DNA from: Chytriomyces cf. hyalinus JEL632
Taxonomy: Eukaryota; Chytridiomycota; Chytridiomycetes; Chytridiales; Chytriomycetaceae
DNA: 51,965 nucleotides
Reading direction: 5' to 3'
NCBI GenBank assembly: GCA_025435555.1
Contig: JAIWWG010000153.1
Span: 1-51,965 of the forward strand
Within the stretch, counting starts at the first letter, position 1, and the number at the start of each line of letters is the position of its first letter. The notes beneath the pieces were generated by a model. It had not been told where the DNA came from. It worked only from the letters and a program-made list of their open reading frames with translations, and ran no database searches. A program made the translations under genes and the position numbers. Below are positions 1 through 9,986 of this stretch, one piece after another.

Positions 1-165
1 CCTTTATTGAAGTAAACAGTGCTCCATCACTTGAGACTGATATTCAACAAGAAGTAAGCACGCAACAGCAAGTCATTGAGAGAGTGGTAGACGTGAAAGT
101 TTTTGACAGCTTTGAACGGGTCCATCAGGTGAAAGATCTGCGCTTGGAGTTTGTTGGGATTCTGA
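1..165 (-). pseudogene. F-box gene 5' end, degraded, cut by window edge
   Basis: Reading the minus strand from an ATG near 165, the DNA closely matches the start of the copy at 4848 and the plus-strand fragment at 7292. After a 1-nt shift the frame gives the F-box start 'KLQAQIFHLMDPFKAV' pattern. The open frame from the ATG itself stops within about 12 codons, so this copy is frameshifted. The upstream AT-rich block (about 175-215) with a TTTTTATTAAAATT core is also shared with the other two copies, so the 5' flank was duplicated with the gene. The rest of the gene lies outside the window. Confidence 0.55.
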
Positions 166-276
166 GCATATTCATGTGTGTCCAATTTTAATAAAAAGTG
201 GTCTTAATTATTTATGAGTGCTTCGATGGATTCACAAGATGAGCACGCAGGAAGGGGTACTTATGACAAAGTATGG

Positions 277-1788
277 CTAAATTGAGCATACCTTAAATGC
301 CAACCAGTCAGTTGATTCCACGTGTCCCACGCACAGGATCTGATTATGTTCCAGTTTACACGTGTTTAAACGCAGCTTCAAAATGCTTTTTGGCACCGTC
401 CAAGTCAACTGATTGTGGCAGAGGTCCAAATTGATCAGCCTCTTCAAAGCTCCAATACCTTGGTGAAGTGGACCAACCAAGCTGTTGCTGCTTAAAGAAA
501 GGTCCATAAGGGCCAGAAGCATGGTGGCGCCTGTTGAGATTTGAGAGAGAGTTATGTTTATTTGTCCGAATATGCCATCTTAAATACTTAAACTTATGTC
601 CGGTGGAAATGTAATAACGAAATTGTGGCGCCTGAATGGTACAAAAACAATCTCATGAACCACCCAAGTGCCTCACGATAATCTCATGAGCAGTGCTCTC
701 AGACGGGGATTCCAACAACGCCAACTGGAATCTCGCCAGACAGCTGGTTGTGACTCAGATCTAATTTCAGCAAGTGCTGAAGGCTCTTCACAGAGTTGGG
801 AATTTTGCCCCAGAAGCAGTTGTGGCTGAGATCCAAAAGGAGCAAATGTCCAAGGCATTTCACAGCATCAGGAAGTTCTCTGCATAACTGGTTGTGGCTG
901 AGGTCCAGAAACTCGAGAGAACTCAGGAATCCAATCCCCACTGGCAAGCAACCACTAAGTTTGTTGTGTTGCAGCTCTAGATGAGTGAGGTTCACCAGAG
1001 AGGTGATTGAATCTGGAATGGCGCCACAAATTTTGTTGCTACCAAGAGACAGGAACTCCAAGTTAGAAACCTCTCCAATTTCAGTTGCCAGCAGAGCATC
1101 AAGTTGATTCCCATGCAGGAGAAGGGACTGGATGTTCTTCAGCAATGTTGATTTTGGTGCTGGCCCTTTCAAGCTGTTGTTGCTCAAGTTTAAAGTTTGC
1201 AGCTTGGTCATCTTTCCAAATATGTCTGAAACCTTGCCAGAGAGGTGGTTACTCTGCAGAAGCAACTCAACCAAGTTGACCAAGTTGCCCAAACTAGCAG
1301 GAATCAAGCCAGCCAGACCAGCATTGGACATATCCAGCACCTCCAGGTTCACGAGGTTCCCAACTTTCGGGTATTTTGCTGTCAACATGCGTGTCACTGA
1401 GATTCAGTTTCTTCAAGTTGACAAGATTGCCCAACTCTGACAGGAGAGGGCCAACCACAGTGCGGCCCATAAACTTCACATTTGCACAACCAAGCAGTTC
1501 ACCTGAACTGGGCGAAAGAAGAACATGTAGGCCACCAAAATGCATGGATGTCAATAGCCTGGTCATCGCGTTCGACACTGGGCCAGTGAAATGTAAAGTT
1601 TAATTTGCGCCATTGATAACACTGGGTAAGGTTGCAAGCAGGGAAGCCTTCATTCTCGACTGAGAGTTGGGAACATCATTGCAGTTCGAGGAATACTGCT
1701 GGATGCGCTGACGCTTTGCGGTCTTGAAGCGGCCCAGGTTCAAAAAGATTTGTACTTGAACTTCGAAGGGTAAGTTGAGCACATGCAT
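277..1788 (-). pseudogene. F-box/LRR protein pseudogene
   Basis: The start near 1788 reads as an F-box N-terminus (MHVLNLPFEVQVQIFLNL). The F-box frame then degrades. LRRs resume at about 1500 (VVGPLLSELGNLVNLKKLNL), with a 2-nt deletion frameshift near 1370. From 1397 to 699 there is a good run of about eight 24-residue repeats of the LxxLxLxxNxLxGxIPxx type. A ~185-bp dispersed repeat (532-716) then interrupts the gene, and LRR coding continues at 522-277 (SLVGPLHQGIGALKRLINL). The linker motif FCFVTPASF seen in sister copies is missing. Several lesions make this a pseudogene rather than a spliced gene, because the best copy (7136) has no introns at these points. Confidence 0.75.
532..716 (-). 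repeat. ~185-bp dispersed repeat, copy 1
   Basis: This block aligns over its whole length with 8484-8671. Shared features, read on the minus strand, are two TCATGAGATT direct repeats about 20 nt apart, an ATTACATTTCCA block, TAAGTATTTAA, GCATATTCGGAC and a terminal AATAAACA followed by a CT-rich stretch. In both places it sits between LRR-coding segments. No ORF and no clear terminal inverted repeats were seen. It may be a short non-autonomous element or a duplicated 3' UTR, since AATAAA lies near its end. Confidence 0.6.
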
Positions 1789-2187
1789 GTCACCTCACTT
1801 TTATTTTGTTGGGAAATGTTTCACGTGGAAACATACACCAAAAAAAAAATCACTGACCAACTTCATACAACTCGCTTGTCGCGCATGAATACCTTTTTTA
1901 TTGTCTCCAACCTAAATTTCACCTGGCGCATTTTATTCCGTTTCAAAGCCACACGCCACTGCACACCGTCGGATCATTGCTCTCGCACGCTCTGTCTCAA
2001 GCGTTTTAACTTCTCGCTAGATTTTCTTTGAAGTGTTCTGGTAACACTCAAATTCAGCAGTCAATTCGCGCCCAAGCTCTGACATTTCCAATAACAATGT
2101 GACGCGGCTTATTGTTACACGAGTTAGGTGGTAACACCTCAGATCTATGTGCAAATGCAAAGTAATTTTGCCATCGACTCAGGAATG
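1789..2187. other. Intergenic flank of an F-box/LRR unit, no gene seen
   Basis: No protein-coding signal is convincing here. The right part (about 2085-2225) resembles 7655-7790: both contain a CTTATTGTTACACGA-like block, GGTACTTC/ACACCTC followed by AGATCTATs, and then GCGATCGACTCA/ACAATGG-like sequence. This suggests that the duplication unit of the array includes 3' flanking DNA. Confidence 0.4.
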
Positions 2188-2996
2188 TCACAATGGAACC
2201 AACTGTGTTCGAGACTGACTGGCGGACAGGTCACCTGACCAGATGTTTGACGACGCGTTTTTCAGTTGTGGTTTGCGACTTGACAGGTGATGATACCTGT
2301 GGAAATATTGAATGTGTGAACCTGGTGATCTGATTCGCTTCCCTTCTCCCAAAGAAACGGGGTAGCTGGCTTCTTTCCGGCAATCAACGTCCAGCATGCA
2401 AGCCAGTTCATGGATGATGTTGAAGTTCCATTTCCAAGAGAGTGGCAGCCAGCGCGTAATTACGACGTGGCTTATATTTGAGCAAAGAATTCAATTCCGC
2501 AAGTACGTGTGGCATTGAAGAATGGGGCCAGACAACTTATAGTCTTTCAACTCCAGGGATGTCAGTTGCTTCAGGCAGCCGATAGTGCTTGGCAGTGGAC
2601 CAACAAAGCGGAATGGTTTAATCCAACGACTGACTTCCGAAGGGAAACATTCCAAAAGGGAATTTGCATTACTTGGCGTGAGACGAAGAACTAAGAAATC
2701 ATCCGGAGTTTGCAAGGGAGACTGGTGAGATTGATAGAACTCAAAGACTTTTGTCTGGATTCGATCCAAGAAATCCTTTCCAAAGGATGCAGGTGTAACA
2801 AAGCAGAAGATGTTGCTCACTTCATTGTTTGGGGGGGAAGTGTCCAATGTGAACCAGGCCAATCAGTTGCGAAAAGGTAGGACCAGTGAGCAGGCTGTTG
2901 AAGGAGCGGCAGACTCACCAGTACTGTCCACTTGAATGGATCCAGCTGCAGAAAGATTTGGAGCATGATATCGAAGGGCAAGTCGAGCAGATGCAT
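2188..2996 (-). pseudogene. F-box/LRR pseudogene with large internal deletion
   Basis: The start at 2996 reads MHLLDLPFDIMLQIFLQLDP, a clear F-box. A frameshift follows after about 24 codons, and in the matching frame there is an in-frame TGA just before 'VCRSFNSLLTGP'. The conserved linker SNIFCFVTPASFG and the first LRR (GPLPSTIGCLKQLTSLELK) are intact at 2862-2520. The LRR run then ends abruptly, and the sequence at 2397-2188 resembles only the C-terminal tail of the family. Most of the LRR array has therefore been deleted. Confidence 0.7.
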
Positions 2997-3073
2997 GTGT
3001 CTTTTTGTTTTTTGTTTTCAACAGTGTTTCCAGGGGAAAATTTTACCCGCTAGAACCCAATTTGGGAATCTTT

Positions 3074-4848
3074 TTATTCAGACTCCTCACTATCAGCGCG
3101 AGCGCTATTCAACAACTGATATTTGCTTTCACCCTCCCAACGAAACGGAATCACAGGCTTGTCCCCCGACTGCGATCGAAAATATTCCGGCAGATCCCCT
3201 TCAAAATCATTTCGGCTCAGATCCAGCAGCTTCAACCTCCTACAACGACCAAGACTCCTGGGAACTGATCCTTCAAATTGGTTGTTGTTCAAATCTAGCG
3301 TTTTGATTCGTTTCAGGAACGAAGCGCGGGGCAGAGCAACATTGAAGCAGTTGTTGCTCAGATTCAAGCTTTCATTGTATCCATCAGAGAAAGTCGATGG
3401 AAACATGGGGCCGCATAGTTGATTGTGGCTGAGGTTCAAATTTTTCAAATGCGCCATGTCTTCCATGTTCCTCTGCCGGTCACCAAAGAGGCTCGGGTGC
3501 ATGGTTGGAACGTACTCCGGTTCTTCCCACGTTGCGGGACCCAGCCACGGCCCATTGCGACCCAATTTTAGTATGTCCGCGCGCTTCAACATGCTTGTTG
3601 GTACGGAACCTGTCAACTGATTGTGGCTGAGGTCCAACGTCGTCATCATGGTTAGAGCTCCGATATCTGAATGCAATGAACCTACAAGCCTGTTGTTGTT
3701 CAATTGAAGCTTGGATATGTTCGAAAGCATGAAAATTTTAAGCAGAATCTTGCCACGAGCTGGTTGTGACTGAGATCCAACGTCCGCAAATTTCCCAGGT
3801 TACCAATTGACTTTGGAATATCACCACGGATCGCGTTCTGACTGGGGTCCAGAATCTCGAGGGAAGATAGAAGTCCAAGCTCCTTTGGCAACTGACCGCT
3901 GAGCTCGTTGCATTGCATCAATAGACGAGTGAGATCGCAAGCGAGAAAATTGAATCTGGAATCCTGCCAAGGGACAAGTTATAGCTCAAGTCAAGTCCTT
4001 CCAACGCCACAAGACCAAAAATGGAGTCTGGGATTTCGCCTGAGAATTGGTTGGTTCTGAGCGACAAGCTCTTCAAATTTGACAACTCTCCAATTTCAGT
4101 TGGCAAGCGCACCGTCGAGGTTATTTTGATACAAGTGAAGGTCCGCAAGGTTTCTGAGCAGTGTGATGTAGTGTGGAAATTTCCCAGAAAGCCGATTGTA
4201 AGAAAGATCCAGCTTTGTCAGAAAGGGTGAAACTCCACTCTGTGTTCCCGCAAAACTGTATCCTTTGATTTGCTTGACGCGACATTTAATGACTGGCGAT
4301 CAAGTCAACTTGCTGAACTTCAAGTCCAGCACTTTAAGTCGAACCATGTCCCATATGCTGGCTGGAATGCTACTGGGTGAGCAGATTTCGCGGAAGAACC
4401 GACACAGTCACGTGATGCATGCCGTCCATTGTATGTGGCAGCGGACCGACAAATCGAAACGTTTTTCTGCCACGATTTTTGACCGAAGGATACCTTGCAA
4501 GCATGGCAAGTTCGTTTTGAGGAGAGGATGCGCCGGAATTGATGTGTGCTTTAACGTGTGGCAGCCGGAAACGACTGAACATGATTTGCGAGAAAGCCAT
4601 GGCCGGCACTCGAGCGCACCGTAGCGTGGACTCGCGTAAAGAATTCGTTGCGACAGGCCCGCGTGCTGGCGAAACAGAACAAATCGACTGAGCCGAGTGG
4701 TGGACAGGAGCAACAGCCTGCGAAAAGTAAGCGCTCGTCGTCGAATCGTTGAGGGAGCGATATACAAGCGGTACTTGACAGTTTCGAACGGGTGCAGCAA
4801 GTGAAAGATTTGCGCTTGGAGTTTGTTGGGAATCTGCAGCATATTCAT
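3074..4848 (-). pseudogene. F-box/LRR protein pseudogene
   Basis: The F-box starts at 4848 (MNMLQIPNKLQAQIFHLL); the open frame extends a little upstream but that part looks like leader. LRR segments appear in shifted frames at 4609-4370, 4148-3918, 3921-3700 and 3730-3074. They include LSHNQLTGSVP and, at the end, the family tail 'YFRSQSGDKPVIPFRWEG'. The reading frame changes at least three times and the region between the F-box and the first LRR is degraded. The family linker FCFVTPASF was not found. The last 218-codon segment (3730-3074) is a long clean ORF and could still be transcribed. Confidence 0.7.
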
Positions 4849-4902
4849 GGGTCCCAAATTTAATAAAATGTGGTCCTGTTTATTTATGAGTGCGGCCACT
4901 GG

Positions 4903-5172
4903 TTAGTTTCGCGATTGCGATGGATTCATGTTGACGTTGTAAGTGGACTTGATATCATTGGCAGATTGTGCGCGCGCAAGTTCCAAACTCTTCAGCTTTG
5001 ATCTCGCGTGGCACAGTTGTGACAAATACGTGATTTCAATTCCACGCTGAGCCGGAGATAAAACCGCTTCGATGGCGCGTGAAATGTCCGTTTTATTTAC
5101 TCCGAATTCTGACTGTGTTTGAAAAAGATTGTTGAACAGATTTGAACCAGATTGCGACAGTGCCGAGCCCAT
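4903..5172 (-). CDS. Small hypothetical ORF downstream of an F-box/LRR gene
   Basis: This is an 89-codon frame starting MGSALSQSGSNLFNNL, rich in Ala, Ser, Gln, Glu and Lys and predicted by eye to be helical. It lies just after the stop of the 7136 F-box/LRR copy. A candidate intron (GTGGTAAACG to AAATAAAG, about 5236-5186) could join it to that gene as an extra C-terminal exon. No domain was recognised. It is equally possible that it is chance open sequence. Confidence 0.3.
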   Translation of the reverse strand: MGSALSQSGSNLFNNLFQTQSEFGVNKTDISRAIEAVLSPAQRGIEITYLSQLCHARSKLKSLELARAQSANDIKSTYNVNMNPSQSRN

Positions 5173-5230
5173 TTTCCCGAAACTCTTTATTTTCAGACCT
5201 CGCACAAGGAGTACCAAGCCATACACGGAC

Positions 5231-7136
5231 GTTTACCACCTCTCCCAGCGGAACGGGATCACAGACTTGTTCCACCGCGGTCGAAAATAATCCGGCAGAT
5301 CCCCTTCGAAATGATTTCCCCTCAGATCCAGCAGTTTCAAGAACCAATGCCTTTGAAGACTCTCGGGAAAGAACCCGCGAAACTGGTTGGGACCAACGAG
5401 GTTGTTGTTGTTTAGTTGATGCATGGAGAGATTGGATAGAATGAAAATAGGTGGAATTTCGCCAGAGAGCTGGTTATGACTGAGATCCAATGTCTCCAAA
5501 TTAAAAATGTTTCCAATTGACTTGGAATTTCACCGGAGAAGCAGTTGTGACTGAGACTCAACGATTGTAAACGCGTAAAGTTTTCAAATGATTCTGGAAT
5601 TTCACCGCATAACTGGTTGTGACTGAGGTCCAAACTTTCGAGGGAAGTAAGCAGTCCAATATCTGTCGGCAAGGGACCGCTGAGCTTGTTGTGATTGAGA
5701 AACAGATGAGTGAGATTCACAAGTGACGAAATTGAATTTGGAATTCTGCCAACAATCAAGTTATGGTCAAGATTCAGCGACTTTAACGCAACAAGACCCA
5801 ATATGGACTCAGGAATTTCGCCAGAGATTTGGTTGTAGCCAAGTGTCAGGGTCTCCAATTTTGTTAACCTTCCGATTTCAGTTGGTAGTGGGCCTTTGAG
5901 CTTACTGTCACTCAACATAAGCTCTTGCAGGTTTGTAAGTGTGGTGATGAAGTGTGGAATCCCTCCCGAGAGTTCATTTCGAGAAAGATCCAGGAAGAGC
6001 GCAGGTCCATCTGTTGCACCGGCTAAACTGTCCCCTTTGAGTTGATTCGAACTGCTGGTTGTTCCAGATTCACGATCACAGTCACGATTAACGCCACTTG
6101 CCAGCTGTGCGGTTTCCATTCGGACGGGTTGGGCGCCGACACTGAAAGATGGCGAACTTTCCCAGGTTAGATAGTTGCTTTCCAGTCTCAAGTTTCGAAG
6201 CAATGGCAGTCGAAGAATCGATTCGTGGACAGAACCCTTGAAATTATTCCTTTGGCAGAAAAATGTTGTCAACTGCACGCATTGACCAAGTGACACCGGT
6301 ATAGACCCAGTAAAACGGTTGTTGTCCAATGACAATGTTTGCAGCTTGTTCATCCCTCCGAACGTATCCGGCAACCCTGAAAGTTGGTTATTTTGCAGAT
6401 TCAACTCGACCAAGTTGACCAAGTTCCCAATACTCGCAGGGATGAAGCCGGTCAGCCTGGCCCTGGAAATATTCAGCACATCCAAGTTGACAAGGTTTCC
6501 AATTGTGTCAGGTATTGTTTCATCCAGAAGCGTGCCTGCAAGATTCAGAATCCTCAAGTTGACAAGATTGCACAGTTCCGCCAGAACAGGGCCAGTGATA
6601 TGATTGCCCTTCAAATTCAGATTCGTTAACCTTGTTAGATCACCCAAACTGCGCGGGATGGGGCCAGACAACTTTTGGTTTTTCAACTCCAGGGATGTCA
6701 GTTGCTTCAGGCAGCCGATAGTGCTTGGCAGTGGACCAAACAAGTGAAAGGGTTCACTCCGACTGACTTGCGACGGCAAACATTCCAACAGGGAACTCTC
6801 GTTTCTTGGCTTGAGAAGAAGTACTGGGAACTCATCTGGAGTCATCGAAGTGCACTTGTGATGTGGAGAGTACTTGAACGCTTCTGCCAGGACTCGTCTC
6901 AAGTAGTCCGTCCCAAACGACGCAGGCGTAACGAAACAGAAAACTTCTGCAAGCACGTCCCAATATGGATTGGGGATGTGTCCAATGTGAATCAGGCCAA
7001 TCAGATGCGAGAACGGAGGACCAGTCAACAGGTTGTTGAAGGAGCGGCAGACATGGCGGTACTGAGCAATATTGAATGGATTAAGCTGCAGAAAGATGTG
7101 AAGTTGTAGTTCGACGGGCAAATCAAGCAGGTGCAT
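5231..7136 (-). CDS. F-box/plant-type LRR protein, single 1-nt frameshift
   Basis: This is the best preserved member of the array. Residues 1-45 are an F-box (LPVELQLHIFLQLNPF, then VCRSFNNLL), which in eukaryotes binds Skp1 of SCF ubiquitin ligases. The family linker AEVFCFVTPASFG follows at about 65-80. From about residue 135 there are some 17 leucine-rich repeats of the LxxLxxLxLxxNxLxGxIP type, interrupted by a ~70-residue island near residues 315-385. No signal peptide or membrane segment is seen, so a cytosolic or nuclear substrate receptor is inferred. The frame breaks near 5520: sister copies have one more base there (ACTTTGG versus ACTTGG). The correct frame continues to a stop at about 5231 with the tail 'PDYFRPRWNKSVIPFRWE'. 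The break is either a real recent mutation or a sequencing error; without it the protein would have about 635 residues. Confidence 0.75.
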
Positions 7137-7291
7137 GTGTCTCCGTTTTTTCTTTTTTTATGTTTCACATTTAACGACTGTTTCAACTGGAAAACTTGAC
7201 CGAAAAAACAAAAAAGTACCGATCAAACACAGTCTAAATTGCACAGGCCGGGCTCTAATCATGTTGTTGCGTAAATGAAGCTTGTGGACCG

Positions 7292-7487
7292 CATTTTATT
7301 AAATTTGACATGCATGACTGTGCTGCAGCTGCAGACTCCCAACAAACTCCAAGCGCAAATATTTCACCTGCTGGACCCTTTCGAAGCTGTCAAGTACCGC
7401 CGTGTGCGTCTGTCCTTTAACGACTCGCTGTCGAGCGCTTGCCTCGCATGCTGTTGCACAGTCATCTGTGCCAAATTTAATAAAATG
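7292..7487. repeat. Imperfect inverted repeat around an F-box gene 5' fragment
   Basis: The arms 7292-7329 and 7450-7487 are 38 bp each and match at about 32 positions as reverse complements. They include perfect blocks CATTTTATTAAATTTG and ATGACTGTGC. The arm sequence is the 5' flank and start of the 4848-type F-box gene. Between the arms the plus strand encodes an F-box beginning (NKLQAQIFHLLDPFEAVKYR). The arrangement is that of two gene 5' ends meeting head to head, or of a small inversion between flanking copies. Confidence 0.65.
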
Positions 7488-8483
7488 TTGTCTTGTTTCT
7501 TTTTGGTCTTGTTTATTTTTGAGTGGGGCCACTTCGCGCGCACGAGTGACTCAATGCCACGCCTTAAAGATTTGCAGCAGACGCGACGTTTGATTTCAAA
7601 TTCCCGCTTGACTTTCTTCGTGACGTTCCAGTGATCCCTTTACGGAGCAGCTTTATTTTAATTCGTGCTTGTTATTGCACGATTCAGCTGTTGGTACTTC
7701 GGATCTATCCACCAACGCGAGGAAATGTTGCGATCGACTCAACAATGGCACCAATGAGCCATTTGTGGCCGAGACTGAACGGCGCCCGCAGAATATGGAT
7801 GCAGATATGGGGCCCGACAACTGATTCTGGCTGAAATTCAATTACTTCATATGAAACAGGTTTCCCATCCCCGCTGGCAGGTGACCAGAGAATTGATTGT
7901 GGTCCAAATGCAGGGTTCGAATCCAGACCCATTTTCCAATTTTTGGCAGCGGACCCGATAGTCGATTGTGATTCAGTCTGAGAGAGGTTAAGGCATCCGG
8001 AGAGCGCTTTCAAGCACGGAACCTGTCAACTGATTGTGACTGAGGTCCAACGTTTGCATCGTTTTCAAAGCTCCGATATCTCCGTGCAATGAACCCATAA
8101 GGGACTGGTGATCATGCAAATTCCAGGCGGAATCTCGCCAGTAAGTTGGTTATGACTGAGATTCAATATCCACAAACGATGAAGACTTTGCATAGAGTCA
8201 GGAATTTGACCGTTGAAGCAGTTGTGGCTGAGGTTCAGAATATCAAGGGAAGGAAGCAGTCCAATCTCCTTCGGCAAATGGCCGCTAAGCTTGTTGCCTT
8301 CCAGTGACAGGACCCGCAAATTTAATAAGCCTCCAATTTCAGCTGGAAGAGGACCAACAAGATTATTGGCATCCATGCGAAGGTGTGTGACGTTTATCCG
8401 TGATGTGATGTATTTTGTAAGCGTCCCAGAGAGTCCATTGTGAGAAAGATCCAATCTTTCCAGCACCAGCGCAACTCCATTTT

Positions 8484-8671
8484 TTTGTTGAGTTTTGTTT
8501 TGAAGAGAGTAGTGTTTATTCGTCCGAATATGCCGTGTTAAATACTTAAAGTCCGATGGAAATGTAATAATAAAAATCGGTGGCGAATGAATGACAACAA
8601 ACAATCTCATGAACCACCCAAGTGCTGCCCGACAATCTCATGAGCGGGACACTGACGCTGGGGATTTCAAC
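8484..8671 (-). repeat. ~185-bp dispersed repeat, copy 2
   Basis: This is the second copy of the block at 532-716, with the same order of motifs on the minus strand (paired TCATGAGATT, ATTACATTTCCA, TAAGTATTTAA, GCATATTCGGAC, AATAAACA). It splits the F-box/LRR pseudogene between the family's low-complexity island and the next LRR. Its CT-rich end runs into an A-rich stretch just before the LRR sequence resumes. A clear target-site duplication was not found by eye. Confidence 0.6.
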
Positions 8672-9159
8672 ATTTTTGTGCATGCAAAGTTGTCTCCTTC
8701 GATTTGATTCGACGCAATATTCAGTGACAGGTGATCAAGCGACGCTGATGGAGACGAGAGGTTGCTTCAGTGATACGATCAGAGTCAGGATTAACAACTT
8801 GGAATCAGAAAGCGCGTCTTCCGTACCGATGGATTGGGCTCTGCGATTGCATCCGAGATAGTGAAGTTGCTTTCAAAGTTCAACTTCTGAAGCAATGGCA
8901 GTGGAAATGGATAGAACCCGAAAACCTGTTATGTTTGCACTCCAGTGTCATCAGTTGCATGCATTGACCAATGGATTCTGGTATCGGCCCTTCCAAATGG
9001 TTGTGTTCCAAGGATAGCCTTCGCAGCCTTGACATCCCACCAAAAATGTCCGGCAACTTGCCCGAAAGCTCGTTTTTCTGCAGACTCAGTTCCAGCAAAT
9101 TGACCAAGTTTCGAAGACTCGCTGGAATGGAGCCAGTCAGCCTGGCTTCAGACATATTC

Positions 9160-9382
9160 CATCCTTGGACTTGGGAGGCAGTGAGGTGTCTGGCCCCCTC
9201 CCGCGCAGTTTGGGCAAATTGATTCAGTTGACGCTTTTGGATTTGACGTACACTAAAGTGACGGGCCCAATCCCGCGAGAGTTGGGCAATCTTATCAACT
9301 TGAAAAAACTGAGTGTGTGTCGTACACTCCTTGATGGCGCAATACCTCCCACTTTTGGGAACCTGGTCAACCTGGAAGTGCT
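9160..9382 (+). other. 223-bp inverted segment inside an LRR gene
   Basis: On the plus strand this block encodes about three plant-type LRRs ([44 protein letters not shown]), whereas the surrounding gene is on the minus strand. Flipping the block restores a continuous family-like reading frame at both junctions. The breakpoints carry a 4-bp inverted repeat, ATTC at 9156-9159 and GAAT at 9383-9386. The plus-strand ORF over this block is therefore not an independent gene. Confidence 0.85.
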
Positions 9383-9986
9383 GAATGAGTTGCGTCAGGT
9401 TGCCGATCGCGCTCGGCAGTGGACCAGCAAAACGCAAGTATCCGGTGTATACAGATGCCAGGTAAGGGAAGCTTTTAAACAGGGAAGTCTCGCTGGTTGC
9501 CGTGAGAAGGTTGATTGGAATGGCATTCAGGGCGTTTACGGGATACTTTTCGAATACTCCAGGTCGTGTGCTAATTGAGTTCTGCACGCTTGTCAAGAAG
9601 CGCTCGCCAAAAGATGCGGGTGTAACGAAACAGAAGACATGACCTTTGCCCCCGCCTTCAAACTGAGTGTGTCTAATATGGACCAGGCTAATCAGATGCG
9701 AGAAGGGATGCGCTGTCAATGCAGTGTTGAGAGAGTGGCAGACTCGCCGGTACTTTGCGACTGTGAATGGGTCCAGCTGCAAAAAGATTTCGAGCAGAAT
9801 TTCGATGGGTGAGTCGTACATGGCTTCGTTCGATGGCTTCGTTGGGTTTTTACGACAGTATGCGCAGTTGATTGTGATTTATTTTTACAGTAAGCAATCG
9901 CAGAGGCAGCCGCAAAAAGCTTTCAAGCTCAGAACCAGTCAACTGATTGTTGGTGAGCCAGCTGAACTTGATAAATTTTCAATATC

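Larger units (their letters stand above)
7660..9821 (-). pseudogene. F-box/LRR pseudogene with internal inversion and repeat insertion
   Basis: The F-box is at 9821 (SPIEILLEIFLQLDPFTVAKY) and the linker GHVFCFVTPASFG follows. The ORF 9821-8880 stays open for 313 codons although about 75 of them (9382-9160) are the antisense of LRR sequence: this block is inverted relative to its neighbours. LRRs resume at EARLTGSIPASLRNL. A frameshift near 8905 breaks the C-terminal part, the ~185-bp repeat (8484-8671) is inserted, and LRRs continue at 8470-8065 (LERLDLSHNGLSG). A degraded tail with one stop and one frameshift reaches about 7660 (LHLDHNQFSGHLPAG). Confidence 0.75.

Noticed and set aside
7914-7924. 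GGTTCGAATCC, a match to the tRNA B box
   Set aside because: No T-stem pairing and no A box or acceptor stem nearby; the bases belong to degraded LRR coding sequence.
9165-9578. Plus-strand LRR ORF of 137 codons as an independent gene
   Set aside because: Its LRR part is the inverted block of the minus-strand gene; the rest is antisense of F-box linker sequence.
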